Source of the DNA: Ostrinia nubilalis
Taxonomy: Eukaryota; Arthropoda; Insecta; Lepidoptera; Crambidae
DNA: 64,000 nt
Direction: 5' to 3'
Assembly (NCBI RefSeq): GCF_963855985.1
Contig: NC_087118.1
Location: 8,365,001-8,429,000, forward strand
Numbering within the stretch: position 1 is the stretch's first letter; every line of letters begins with the position of its first letter. This document shows, piece after piece, positions 42,691-54,689 of the stretch. A model generated the notes under the pieces. It was given only the letters and a program-made list of their open reading frames with translations. It was not told the DNA's origin and made no database searches. The translations under genes and the position numbers were made by a program.

Positions 42691-43917
42691 ATGTCAGCAG
42701 AAAGTAGCCCCTTCAGCCGGAGCGGAATTACGCGCCGCTCCCCTCAACCACCGTCAACACCCCAGAATGTATCCCAGGACCAAGGGGAAGCTCCTGAAGT
42801 CATCTCTACGTCAGACCTGCAGGGCTGGATGAGTGCAATCGAGCAACATTTGAATGAGGTATGCCACATCGCTAGTGAGGGAAAATTAAACTCAGACCAA
42901 AAATTAAGAATAAACAACATTTGCCGAAAAGTTGGACATGGAGTCGCGCAAATGGCTGTTAAGTATCAGTCCTTAAAGCAAAAAGCTTTAGAAACTCATT
43001 CTGCAATTCAACAGCTGAAGAAAGAACGAGACCTAACGGACTGCCTACTTGAGATGAAGCAGTCCGTGGAAGCTTGCTCGAAACATCAACCAGCAAGTAC
43101 CTCCTTTGCTGACATGGTAAAGAAGGGATCAAACAATTTCATTCGCCCAAACCCCTTTAGCTCCGTAGCAATTTTCCCTAATGACGCATCAAAAACAAGT
43201 GACGACACCAAGACACTGGTACAAAATATTATCTGCCCTGATGAAATGAAGTTAAAAGTTCGAAGTGTTCGCAAAACTCGAAACGGAGGAGTCATCATTA
43301 GCACCGAAACTAAACAGGATATGGAAAAGCTCAAGAGTTCGGTCAACCTGGTTAACTCGGGTCTCACTGTCGACGAAACTAACAAACGCAAACCGCGCAT
43401 TATTATTATTGGCGTGCCCTGTCCCATGGCTGAAACGGATGTCCTCAAGTGCATCTATGAACAAAACCTGGCTGACAAACTCCCAACAATGTCACGCGAT
43501 ACTTTTCTGACCTCAATAAAATTGAGCCATAAGTCCGGAAGAAAAAATTTGGAAAACACAAATTATGTAATAGAAGTACCAGCCGTCATTCGTAAAGCTC
43601 TAATCTCACAGGACAGACTTTTCATTAACTGGACATCATGCCCAGTTAGAGATTTTACACTTGTAACAAGATGCTTCAAGTGCCAGCAATATGGACATGC
43701 GGCGAAAACGTGCAAAGCTGCCTCTCCGACCTGCGGCCACTGTGGGGAAGATGGCCACTCAACCCAGGAGTGCTCGAAGAAAGCGGACTCGCCTAAATGT
43801 GCGACCTGTCTACGTTTCAAGAAACCCTGCGGCCACAAGACAGGTGACACAGAGTGCCCGGCAAGAAAAGCGGCCGAAAACAGGTACATAAATTCTATAG
43901 ACTATGAAGGCGCCTAA
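42691..43917 (+). CDS. L4 ORF1, nucleic-acid-binding protein
   Basis: The ATG at 42691 gives 408 residues; an upstream in-frame GTG is ignored. Layout is as in L2 ORF1: a Ser/Pro-rich start, a helical region (GWMSAIEQHLNEVC), a central domain with KTRNGGVIISTETKQD, and zinc knuckles from about residue 328 (CFKCQQYGHAAKTC, CGHCGEDGHSTQEC and a third CATC...HKTGDTEC). It should bind LINE RNA in the ribonucleoprotein. It lies 52 bp ahead of ORF2. The frame is intact. Confidence 0.92.
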   Translation: MSAESSPFSRSGITRRSPQPPSTPQNVSQDQGEAPEVISTSDLQGWMSAIEQHLNEVCHIASEGKLNSDQKLRINNICRKVGHGVAQMAVKYQSLKQKALETHSAIQQLKKERDLTDCLLEMKQSVEACSKHQPASTSFADMVKKGSNNFIRPNPFSSVAIFPNDASKTSDDTKTLVQNIICPDEMKLKVRSVRKTRNGGVIISTETKQDMEKLKSSVNLVNSGLTVDETNKRKPRIIIIGVPCPMAETDVLKCIYEQNLADKLPTMSRDTFLTSIKLSHKSGRKNLENTNYVIEVPAVIRKALISQDRLFINWTSCPVRDFTLVTRCFKCQQYGHAAKTCKAASPTCGHCGEDGHSTQECSKKADSPKCATCLRFKKPCGHKTGDTECPARKAAENRYINSIDYEGA

Positions 43918-43969
43918 GAGCGCCACATAATTTGTTTATTTTTAGACCTACAAAAAGTAAGTTAGAAAT

Positions 43970-46327
43970 ATGGATGTAAATATACTAAACGAAATGGATG
44001 AATTATCTGTATCCGAGTCAAGGTCGTGCGATGTTGAGGAGTGCCGACAATGTATCTCCGTTTACCCAAATTCACTAACAATACTAACCCAAAACATTCG
44101 CAGTATTTATAAAAATATAGATAGCTTTAAGATCTTCCTCCATAGGCTCAACTTTGATTGTGATATAATAGTTTTAACTGAATGTTGGTTACAAAATAGA
44201 CACAATAATCTCCCAGAATTGCCAGGATACAGCATGCATTATACAAGAACTAACCATAACCAAAACGACGGCGTGATAGTGTATGCTAGAGAATCACTAA
44301 AAGTCTCAGTAGAAGAACGTATATTACAAGAATGCAATTGCTTAATAATCAAAATTGGAAGCGACACGGCTATTATAGCGTTATACAGGTCTCCATCTGT
44401 TAGAAATTTAGATTACTTCCACAACTCCTTGAACCAGATTCTTCAAACTTTAAAATCTTTTAAAAACACTGTAATAACGGGCGATATAAATATTAACATT
44501 GAGCCCGGACATCAGGATGCAGGAACACAAGATTACCTTAACCTATGCTCATACCATGGGTTCCAACCGGCGCACACTTTAGCTACACACCAAAGCGGCT
44601 CATGCCTAGATCATATGATGTTAAAATCAAGCCTTCCGTGTATTACACTTGTTACAAATTCTACAATTACGGATCATCACGCTGTCCTACTAACCCTCAA
44701 TTTATCGCTGACAAGGCAAAAACCCGCACGTACTAAATCCAAACTAAACATAAACACACTCGAACGTGACTTACGTAACATTGACTTCAACCGAGTTTAC
44801 AAAACTGCTGACGCAAATGAGTCGCTATCGCTATCATTTTTAATAAAAAGTGTACAGCAGGCAATTTCACGTAACACTACTAAAGTCACAGTAAATCGTA
44901 AATATCATAATATCAAACCATGGATTACTCCTGGCCTTGTTCGGTGTATTAAGCACCGGGATAGACTTCACCAGAAGGCCAAAAGTAATCCCCACAATAT
45001 TGTGCTTCAAGTATCCTATAAGAGGTACAGAAATTTTTGTAATAATCTCTTAAAGAAGCTGAAAACTAATTATGATAAAAATGAACTGGAAAAAGCAAGT
45101 AACAATAGTAAGGAACTTTGGAAACACATAAAGCAGGTCACATACACTACAAAGCAGCATGATTCTAATTCGAGCCTATTACTAACAAATTCGTCACCGC
45201 TTCTCTCAGCTAATAATGTAAATAACTATTTTGCTAACGTAGGAAAAAACCTGGCTGAAAAAGTACCAAAACGCACTTACATCCAGTCAGTTTTTCACCA
45301 GCAGAGTTACAATGCTGAAACTTTTGCCCTGTTGGACACTGACGAAGAAGAAATAGATCGCATAATCATAGGGCTGAAGAACAACTGTGCGGCTGGATGG
45401 GATAATATTAACAATAAAATTTTAAAACGTTTCAGGCATATTTTGGTACCTCCCCTTACTTATATTTTTCGCATTTGTCTAACGGAGGGAGTTTTTCCTA
45501 AATGTCTGAAAAAAGCTGTAGTAATCCCCATACATAAAAATGGCAGTAAAGTTTTGGTGAACAACTATAGACCAATATCGTTACTACCGTCAATATCCAA
45601 AATCCTGGAAAAACTTATCAACAATAGATTGGTAAACTATCTAGAAACTCACAAGTTACTCTCAACCCAGCAATTTGGCTTCAGAGCCAAGCGCTCCACT
45701 TCCGATGCGGTTCACAGTCTGACTGAATATGTAACTGAGGAACTTGGTAAAGGCAACAAAACCCTGGGAGTCTTCCTTGACCTAGCCAAAGCATTCTATA
45801 CTGTATCTGTTCCCATACTCTTAACCAAAATGGAGGCAATAGGCATAAGAGGCACACAACTAAAACTCTTCGACGACTATTTAAACGATAGATACCAGTG
45901 CGTTAGAATAGGAAATATAACAAGTCATGAACAGAGATGCTCTGGTTTTGGTGTGCCCCAGGGAAGTATCCTAGGCCCTACCCTGTTCCTGATCTACATT
46001 AATGACTTATGCAACCTCAACATAGGTCATGGTAAACTTATATCATACGCCGACGACACAGCGCTATTATTCACAGCCAAAACTAGCGCGGAGCTTTATG
46101 AGACTGCACAGCTAGGTTTTAACATTGTAACAAACTGGCTTCACTGCAATTTACTAACACTAAACGCTGACAAGACTAAATTCATACACTTTTCCATGCG
46201 CAGCCGACACGAAAATTCAAAAAATGCTTACCTTTATGCACACCAATGTCAAACCCCGCCTACCACCACATGTATGTGCCCCACCATCCATGAAACTAAC
46301 AACCTAAAATATCTCGGGATCATAATT
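43970..46327 (+). pseudogene. L4 ORF2 part 1: endonuclease and reverse transcriptase
   Basis: Starting at ATG 43970, the APE endonuclease carries TQNIRSI, TECWL, YRSPS, GDININI and TDHHAV. The RT follows with NNYRPISLLPSISK, QFGFRAKRS, motif A FLDLAKAFYTV (AFDTV is usual), FGVPQGSILGP and the catalytic YADD at about residue 693. No stop or frameshift is seen up to KYLGIII. Translation then enters the TIR element and stops after about eight codons. The frame resumes exactly at 50959. Confidence 0.92.
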
Positions 46328-46984
46328 CGCCCATTTGCGACGACACTGTGACATCTCAAGATATACGATTTTTTGTTTTACCGAAATTCTGAACCGCGAT
46401 CTTGCGTTCTTTTATCTCCAAAAACAGGGTATTTGTTACTCCAAAAACAACAATACTATGAGAGAAAGAGACAAAATATTACGTTATAGCGCTGGCTCGT
46501 TCGGCGATCTAGTTGGCTTCGACACTGTGACAGTTCAGTTGCCACCTGCGCTTTGAGATGTGAGGTGCTCTTCGTTTTTAAGAAAAACGTGACAACTCGA
46601 GGATACCGCGGTATTGACGACAAAGGTAAGTTTTTAAAATATTTTTATTTTATTCGACAATGTGGCACGTCATACTTATCACAATGTTCTTCTAAAACAA
46701 AAAGCAAAGTAAAAGAGAAATTATTTATATGTCACGTTATTCTTGTAAGAAAATCGAAGTATCATCGGGACATCTTAACTAGTAACGTTGTAGATGATGA
46801 AAATTTTTCCTATATTGGAAATATGTTGTAGGTCATTTGTTGATGTTCTGTTATTGCAGAATGCATGTTATTGAAATTGAATGGTATATCTACTTGTCAC
46901 GTTGTATACGCTAAACAGTAATACTAAACTCCAGATATCATTACAGATGGGGACTAGCAATGCAAAAAAGCAAAGGTTAACATT

Positions 46985-47335
46985 TGTGGCGATGTACTGC
47001 CTGAAGGAATTCCACAACCTAATCCGACAACATGACTAACAGCGCTATGCGAGCGCTGTGAAAGGTTCTCTTTGAGCTACAATAACGTCGGAACTAATAC
47101 GAGTAGATGTAGACTGATAAACATACATTCGTTTTGAAGAATAGTTCAAATACTAGTAATACAGTGCAAATAAAACATACTTATACGACTGTCTGATTTT
47201 ACAGACACAACAATCAAAATATTTTATATTATCATACGATAGCCTTAGATTAGCTTAATCTAAGACGACAGCTAACAAAATTATCTACTAGTAGAAGTAT
47301 GCTAGAATAGCAATGCGTTGGATGACCCCAGATAT
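46985..47335. mobile_element. Half copy of a foldback A/B relative
   Basis: TACATTCGTTTTGAAGAATAG, the CAAATAAAACATAC region and ATTATCTACTAGTAGAAGTA match the centre and right arm of foldback A in diverged form. Only one arm is present. Confidence 0.6.
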
Positions 47336-48060
47336 TTATTTATTTATTATTATGTAATTATTCAATGTTACTTAGATGTATTGGCTATGTTTTTCTTTCT
47401 GCAAAAAAGGTATTTTAATGTTTTAATATAATTACAGATCATCAGCAATTGATTGAATTTTATCGCTTATTGCCCAAATATACTTTGGCGGGCGCAACAT
47501 TGTTTTGTATAATATTGCAATATAACTATTTCAGAAAAACTACGCCAATAAAATGGCTACATTATTTATAAATAGTGGTTGCTATTTTTCTCTATTAATA
47601 TGTACATTATTTAAATAATTATCTTTTATAAATTTAATTTTAAATAAGTATAAAAAATTAAAACACCCTAAAAGGTACCAACATGTCGCTTTTTTGCCAT
47701 TTTATTCGCCGGGGACGGCGATTTTTGCGTTGATAATTTTAGGATTAGATTGTCATAACTATAATCTGTTATAAAATATCTATTTACTAACCTAGTAGGT
47801 ACCTACAATTTTTTCTTCTGCATACATACATACCTACTTAGTACAGTTTCTCTTACTGTGGTTTTTTTTGTAGCAGTTTACGAGATTTTACTTTTGAGAG
47901 TTTTTCATTTATTTTGATAAGCATTAGTTTTTAGAATAAGAAAACTTAATGTGAGCTTAAATATTGTATGTATACAACTGTCTGTCTACTTAGATAATAT
48001 TTTTATAAGTGCAATTTAACATAGCAAAGCGAAATATTCGCCTGTTCCAATAATTACCTC

Positions 48061-49168
48061 ATTTTTACCCGACTACGGCAAAGCCAAAGGAGGGTTATGA
48101 TTTTGACAGGCTATGTATGTATGTATGTATGTATGTATGTATGTTCATGTGTTCCCTCGTAACTTCTAAACTACTTATCAGAATTCGACAAATGACATAT
48201 CATTAGAAGCGTCTTAATTGTCCGCTGGTTATAGGCTATATGGGGTTTCACAAAATCTAATGTGGCGCCCTCTAGCGGACAAAACATACAGAGTTAAAAA
48301 ATAAAGTTAAGATAAATATGCCGTGTTTGGTATCATTTGAAAGCGCTTTACTTGTACATTTTGAATATACAGGGTGTTTCTTGTAAGGTGTCAAGCCGAA
48401 GGCAGGTGATAGGTGAGGACTAGACCTATCGATTTCACCCCCATGTATGTTTTACGATTTTTCATAGTTTAGAAGTTATCGTTAATTTTGTGATTTTTTC
48501 AAATTGTATGACCCAGTAGGCTTTAAATTTTTTTATCTTTTTTTTGGGTTGACTTTTCTCAGATTTCTTTTTTTTGACAGATTCCCTATTAATTGCAGAT
48601 TTTTGAAAAAAATAATCAACTTCCTATCTTTGATGCAAGATACAAAATTTTTGCTAGAAACATAAAAAAATATGCTTTTAGCGGAACATCCTAAAATTTT
48701 CAACTTAAAAGTTTAAAAAAAAAAAAGAAATTCCGTAGGTCCAAAATAATTTTAAAAACTGCGCAGTTTTCTGAACTTTCATAATAACACAAAAAAACAT
48801 GTACTTAATAGGCCATTATTTTCTGTAATCGCTCCACTAAAGTGGTAAGTCGGAGATTCCGTTACATGTTTTTGACTTTCTTAGGACTAACTAATGTTTG
48901 CAATTCTCTAAGTTTACGTTACGTAGAACACATTTAAAGACAATAACTGAACAAAACATTTTTTTATCCACAACGAGGAATCTCTTGCCATTCATCTGAC
49001 CTGATGGAAACTGATGGATGATCAGCGAGCTTCACTCGGAATCCTAAACCACAGAGAAATTGGGTGTCCTAAATAGGTGGCCTTACCACTAGACCACAGT
49101 GGTGTTTGTTACTTTACGATTAAATTCGATATACCTACATATTATTAGAGTGTGAGAGAAAGGGAAAG

Positions 49169-49266
<98 letters not shown>

Positions 49267-50419
49267 AAGGGTGTAATGATTTAATTTAAAGTAAATGTTC
49301 AAAATGTCCGCCGTTGACCTGAATGCACATTCGACAACGACGCAAAAAAATTCTTTGTAAAACCTTCTTCTTCATTTTAATTTGGTTTTGTGCTTCAGTA
49401 AGCTTTGTCCGCAGTTCATCAATATTTTCATATTCCCTATTGTATACCAGATGAAGGGCAAGAGCTTCCTCGTTGTGGATAAAAAATGTTCTTTTCAGAT
49501 ATTGTCTCTAAATGTGTTCTACATAACGTAAACTTAAGGGATTGCAAACATTACTTAGTCCTAAGAAAGTCAAAAACATGTAACGGAATCTCCAACTTGC
49601 CACTTGAGTGGAGCGATTACAGAAAATAATGGCCTAATAAGTACATGTTTTTTGTGTTATTATGAAAGTTCAGAAAACTGCGCAGTTTTTAAAATTATTT
49701 TGGACCTATGGAAGTTCTTTTTTTTTTTCAAACCTTTAAGTTGAAAATTTTAGAATGTTCCGCTAAAAGCATATTTTTTATGTTTCTAGCAAAAATTTTG
49801 TATCTTGCATCAAAGATAGGAAGTTGATTATTTTTTTCAAAAATCTGCAATTAATAGGGAATCTGTCAAAAAAAAGAAATCTGAGAAAAGGCGACCCAAA
49901 AAAAAGATAAAAAAATTTAAAGCCTACTGGGTCATACAATTTGAAAAAATCACAAAATTAACGATAACTTCTAAACTATGAAAAATCGTAGAACATACAT
50001 GGGGGTGAAATCGATAGGTCTAGTCCTCACCTATCACCTGCCTTCGGCTTGACACCTTACAAGAAACACCCTGTATATATATTACTAGCATTTGCTTGTG
50101 ACTTTACCTGTATTCAAGGGCTGATTGCATATAATTCACATCTTTTCGTTCATAGCTTCTTTACTACTTATTAGTTCATCAATTTAATTTTTGTTAATAT
50201 TATGCGCCACAAATACACTTTAACACCAAAATAGTACAAATAATAAATAAAAAGTAAAAAAACTAAAACCCAACTACGACAAAAAACGACGCTGAAAAAG
50301 TATAAAACAAGATTTTCAGAATACTGAACTGAACAAACTTGCTAATGTAGTTGCATAGTAATTTTCATGTTTGGAAAGGCGTAGTCACACGTTACATATA
50401 CCTACCTACCGTAGCACTT
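48061..50419 (+). repeat. 2.4-kb repeat, inverted copy of 57936-60279
   Basis: It starts ATTTTTACCCGACTACGGCA, has a TATG microsatellite (about 48112-48144), carries foldback C, and ends CTACCGTAGCACTT. Apart from small changes it is the complement of 57936-60279. It lacks the poly(A) end seen in the other copy. Confidence 0.9.
48370..50073. mobile_element. Foldback element C, copy 1
   Basis: 1,704 bp with ends CAGGGTGTTTCTTGTAAGGT, TA on both sides, arms of roughly 700-800 bp and a long TG microsatellite at 49171-49262 in the centre. No intact gene is present. Confidence 0.92.
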
Positions 50420-50560
50420 TGACAACGTGTGACTACGCCTTTCCAAACATGAAAATTACTATGCAACTACATTAGCAAGTTTGTTCAGTTCAGTATTCTG
50501 AAAATCTTGTTTTATACTTTTTCAGCGTCGTTTTTTGTCGTAGTTGGGTTTTAGTTTTTT
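50263..50560. repeat. Short palindromic segment
   Basis: About 135 bp (ACCCAACTACGACAAAAAAC ... GCGTAGTCACACGTT) recurs inverted after a 25-bp spacer. It is the end of the 2.4-kb repeat copied back on itself. Confidence 0.85.
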
Positions 50561-50958
50561 TACTTTTTATTTTTACTGATTGTAATGTTATTAAAATAAA
50601 AAAAAAATTTCAACATCAACGTTTTATCTAAATAATGACTTATATAAATATATTTTTTTACATCATCTTCAACGTGACAACTGAACTTACCATCTTCAAA
50701 ATATTATTTTTTTACTAGAACAACGTGATAAGTTGTCTCTTTTTTTTTTCAATCGCTATAATTTCATCAATTTAGACGCAAATTTATGCCTTACTATAAA
50801 TATTTAAGTTCATTAATAGTTAATCTTTAAACGTTTCATACACAATTAGGTAATCCTAACCTTCTTTTAAGAGTTATGGTCATTCAAAAGTTAAAAAGTC
50901 GTTTTCTGGAAAACCACTGTTTTTGATATATCACAGTGTCGTCGCAAATGGACGAATT

Positions 50959-51227
50959 GACGAGACACTCTCCTTTAGACCTCACATAGAAAATTTAGTT
51001 CAAAGGGTACGCAAATTAATATATGTCTTCAAAAAACTTCGAACAATAGCAGACAAAAAACTGATCACAAAAGTATATTTATCGCTCTGCCAATCTATTA
51101 TCCAGTACTGTATCACTTCTTGGGGTGGAGCACATAAGACTATACTAATTCCGCTTGAACGAGCTCAGAGAGCCATCTTGAAAGTCGCGAATTCTCTTCC
51201 CTTTTTCTACCCTACCCACCTATTATA
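50959..51227 (+). pseudogene. L4 ORF2 part 2
   Basis: The frame continues in phase from 46327: DETLSFRPHIENL, CQSIIQYCITSWGG and ERAQRAILK. It is then cut after the codon start TA at 51226-51227 by foldback D. Confidence 0.9.
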
Positions 51228-52331
51228 CAGTGTGAGTCACGTTAAAGTGTACATATGAAAAAAGATGAAACTAGACCTATTTTTATCGACAAAAAAGAGG
51301 TCTAAACATTTTTGAGATTTTTTTTAAATTTTTTATAGAATTTTTTTTCTTCCAATTACTTATTGTAAAGAAAACGTAATAACTTTTAAACTAAGCGGTA
51401 TATCCTGATAAAATAAAAACAATAATAATGCTTAATAACAGGCGATACTAAAAAAATACATAAAATACCTAAAAAAGGCCAACAAATAATAAAAAATGAT
51501 ACTTTTTGAAAAAAATCTGTTTAAAAATTCGTGTTTTTTTGGTTATTTGATAAATTTCTCCAAAAAATGCCCCTATAACCGGTGGTTTTTATTACTTTGT
51601 ATTGTTCTCTATCGTATTGTGTTTGTAAAACCAAAAATCGCATGTCTCTATCCCTATCACAACATTTGCTATGATCGTTTGAACAAAGGCCTGCCACAAC
51701 ATTATTCTCCGCTACAGGTAGAGACAATTTTAATTTTAACTAAAATGCTTATTTTACTTCGAAATCTTTTGTTTTTATTTGAAATCTAACTAGTCTTTAT
51801 CAAAATTACAAATCTAGAGCCATTTTCAGTTTTGTTGTTAACGAAGCGTTGAATGGCGCACCCGGAGAGGCTTAGTTCAAACGATCATTGCAAACGTTGT
51901 GATAGGGATAGAGACATGCGATTTTTGGTTTTACAAAGACAATACGATAGAGAACAATACAAAGTAATAAAAACCACCGGTTATAGGGGCATTTTTTGGA
52001 GAAATTTATCAAATAACCAAAAAAACACGAATTTTTAAACAGATTTTTTTCAAAAAGTATCATTTTTTATTATTTGTTGGCCTTTTTTGGGTATTTTATG
52101 TATTTTTTTAGTATCGCCTGTTATTAATCATTATTACTGTTTTTATTTTATCAGGATATACCGCTTAGTTTAAAAGTTATTACGTTTTCTTTACAATAAG
52201 TAATTGGAAGAAAAAAAATTCTATAAAAAATTTAAAAAAAATCTCAAAAATTTTTTGACCTCTTTTTTGTCGATAAAAACAGTTCTAGTTTCATCTATTT
52301 TCATATGTACACTTTAACGTGACTCACACTG
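51228..52331. mobile_element. Foldback element D, TA target
   Basis: 1,104 bp with ends CAGTGTGAGTCACGTTAAAG, TA on both sides (51226-51227 and 52332-52333) and arms of about 450 bp. Removing it with one TA restores the LINE frame. A remnant of the same family lies at 19761-19920. Confidence 0.93.
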
Positions 52332-52333
52332 TA

Positions 52334-52565
52334 TAGTTCCTGCAATGTGTTAACTGTCCGCCAATTATACATAATGCACACATTACTTAAACAACATACC
52401 TCGCACTTTTATGTTGCTGACACCACAAATAAAAGACGGAAAGACATAGTCTGCACTTCGCAATCCATCTCTAAATTTATTTTTACAAATAGATTTTTTA
52501 CTTTCCTAGGTCCGTTTCTGTACAATAAATTAAATAAGACTCTTAACATAATATATATACTCTAA
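52334..52565 (+). pseudogene. L4 ORF2 part 3
   Basis: The last 77 codons of ORF2 (LTVRQLYIMHTLLKQH, NRFFTFLGPFLYNKLN) end at a stop at 52565. With parts 1 and 2 the total is 952 codons plus stop, a normal LINE ORF2 length. Confidence 0.88.
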
Positions 52566-52753
52566 TATTATATACTCTAAATTTATATAACTGTAAAATA
52601 GTCATATTTAAGTACCTTCAATGTTTGACATATGATTCAACTGAGGAGCTACTTGTAGTACCTATGTAACCTAAGTACCTATTCTTAATAATTGTATTTA
52701 ATAAAGCTAATTGTTAATTTATTTAATTTCTATTTAATGTGTGAGCTTTTTTC

Positions 52754-52786
52754 GCCTGAAACACAGGTTTTTAACCTAGCTCAGGC
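52754..52786 (+). promoter_or_regulatory. L4 3' UTR stem-loop
   Basis: The outer stem GCCTGA / TCAGGC encloses the inner stem ACAGGTT / AACCTAG with loop TTT, 90 bp before the LINE end. LINE RTs of several clades bind a 3' stem-loop; that role here is inferred. Confidence 0.65.
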
Positions 52787-52883
52787 TACAAAAGACTATG
52801 AACCGTATATGTAAACTCTAGCATAATAAGTTCTTGTAATGCTCTTATTTTTAATGAATAAACTATTTATTTATTTATTTGGA

Positions 52884-53232
52884 AAGAAGTGTATCTTACC
52901 TAGTAACTTAAGTAAAGTAATAGAACCTATCTACAATTATGAAAGTTATCCTTATGAATTAAAATACCGTTTGCAAGTTTCACAAAAAGAAGCAAGAGAC
53001 AATTTACCTAAGACAAAAATTATAAGAAAATCTAATTACGATAAGCATATAAATCCTGTAAAATATAATGTAAACGATTTAGTGTTAGTGAAGAATGAAA
53101 CAAGTAATAAAGATCCATTGTATTTAGGTCCTTTTAAAGTAGTAAAAGTTTCGACACCAAATGTAGAAATCTTAAAGAATGGAAAAGTAGATGTGATTCA
53201 TATGAATAGAACTAAATTGTATTATTTGTAAA
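52884..53232 (+). pseudogene. Ty3/gypsy pol C-terminus (G3), part 2
   Basis: After the LINE, pol resumes with GKKCILPSNL and continues DNLPKTKIIRKSNYDKHI, VNDLVLVKNET, GPFKVVKV and MNRTKLYYL before a stop at 53232. This is the C-terminal part of a gypsy integrase. The frame is intact from 52884 on. Confidence 0.88.
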
Positions 53233-53330
53233 GATATAGGTAAAATTACTTTATAAAGAAAGTATTAATTATGATAGTTAATTTAAGTTTAAAAAAAAAT
53301 ACATCAGTCTGTAATGTATTTTTTTTCTAT

Positions 53331-54174
53331 TAGAGGGAAGATGTAGTGGTAGTATAAGAATATTAATCACACACGTGTAACCTCATTTTATAACAATATA
53401 CAGGGTGGAAACGATAAGTGATCTCACTCGATTATTTCTAAACTATACAAGATATCAAAAAACTAGTTACTGATCCTGAAAGTGCTTCATGAGCTCTATC
53501 AAACGGTACCAATAATAGGTTAAAGAATAAACTGGATCTATCCGAAAATTCAATGTTTCCGGCTTCCATACATTTGGTACAGCCTCATAATATTAAAAAC
53601 TACAAAAGATATCGTGAAACTGGTTACTGATCCTAAAAGTGCTTCACGAGCTCTATCCAATGGTATCAATATTAAGTTACAGAATAAACTGGATCTATCT
53701 AGAAATTCAATGTTTCCATCTTCCATACATTTAGTACTATCACAGATAATGGTACTCATCTCTTTATAATATTATAGCAAATTTTATAGCAAGTAATGCT
53801 TAAAACTAATTTTCCATAAATAATTTTAAATAAGAATGCAATTTACGATTTTATTTAATGTTTTAAAAAAATCACTTCTAATATTGCATGGTTGGCATAC
53901 ATTTAATATGGAAGCTGGAAACATTGAATTTTCGGATAGATCCCGTTTATTCTGTAACCTGTCATTGGTACCACAACCCTCTGAAAGAGCTCGTGAAGCA
54001 CTTTCAGGATCAGTAACCAGTTTTTCGATATCTTGTATAGTTTAAAAATAATCGAGTGAGATCACTTATCGTTTCCACCCTGTATAATCGCATATTTTAT
54101 TGAATAGAAGATCAGTTTGTATCCAGACGTTGTTGTTTGATTTCATCTGTAATACCTCCAGTACACCAGTTACA
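53331..54174 (+). repeat. Polypurine tract and 3' LTR of G3, interrupted
   Basis: AGAGGGAAGA (about 53332-53341) precedes TGTAGTGGTAGTATAAG, and the stretch ends CAGTTACA at 54174. Without foldback E the LTR would be about 150 bp, short for the group. The ends TGTA...TACA fit. The right boundary is tentative, since the 5' LTR is not in the window. Confidence 0.6.
53401..54082. mobile_element. Foldback element E, TA target
   Basis: 682 bp with ends CAGGGTGGAAACGATAAGTG and TA on both sides. The left arm holds a direct duplication (about 53453-53580 and 53613-53740: GCTTCA(T/C)GAGCTCTATC, AGAATAAACTGGATCTATC). Confidence 0.9.
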
Positions 54175-54689
54175 TTACAAATATGTTATAGGCATAAATA
54201 ATTAGGCAATTTCGTCGTCTAAATAGTTTGTTGAGAAAATATTTCGATTAGTATAGTATTTAAGAATTCTATCAAGATAAGTCCACACAGGTTTTCAAAT
54301 TTCCACTTTAGCGTCAGTTTACAAGCTGAAATTTTTATAAAAATACTGTGAAAACGATATAACAAACATTTATATCCTATAGCATAGGTCCTTAGGCAAA
54401 TAGTTAGTTGAGAAAATTCTTATATTTAAGCATTTTACAATAAGAAATCACAAATTCAAAGAACGTGAAATACCCAAAAATCAAAGTGATTTTTACACCA
54501 TTATTCTTCTTTAATTCAACATAAAAATAGCTTAATATAATAAAATAACATCTTCTTTAAAATATTTACCTACTTTGAAACGATTATAATTCATTGTTAT
54601 TGTTTTGCTATAAACATTTGAAAACTATTAAAAAACGCCGCGCGCGAATCATTTCCAATGATGCCCCTTGAAACGCCGCGCTTCGCGTA
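54175..54689. other. Gene-free AT-rich stretch
   Basis: No frame, repeat end or motif is recognised apart from a short GC-rich part (54635-54695, ACGCCGCGC repeated). Confidence 0.5.

Larger units (their letters stand above)
46328..50954. mobile_element. 4.6-kb TIR element in L4 with AATT flanks
   Basis: The ends CGCCCATTTGCGACGACACT and, in complement, CGTCCATTTGCGACGACACT are inverted repeats. AATT lies on both sides (46324-46327 and 50955-50958), while LINE homology predicts a single AATT. ACGTGACA or its complement recurs at 46588, 46730, 46895 and 50672. A splice donor GTAAGT near 46625, an acceptor ATTACAG before an ATG near 46947, and an acceptor before DHQQLIEFYRLLPKY near 47450 hint at a dead spliced gene. 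Superfamily not recognised. Confidence 0.8.
42523..52876 (+). mobile_element. Full-length LINE L4 (Jockey/Daphne-like), twice interrupted
   Basis: ATTTGGA flanks both ends (42516-42522 and 52877-52883), and the two halves of the G3 integrase lie outside. Without its two insertions the LINE is about 4.6 kb: a 168-bp 5' UTR, ORF1, ORF2 and a 3' UTR with stem-loop and TTTA tail. It is the most complete LINE here. Clade naming is by general resemblance only. Confidence 0.9.

Noticed and set aside
43086..43889. Several open frames inside LINE L4 ORF1
   Set aside because: They are alternative-frame shadows of the intact zinc-knuckle ORF1.
46335..46831. Two plus-strand frames at the left end of the TIR element in L4
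   Set aside because: They start within the TIR or across splice-like signals and resemble no transposase; the short exon candidates are noted instead.
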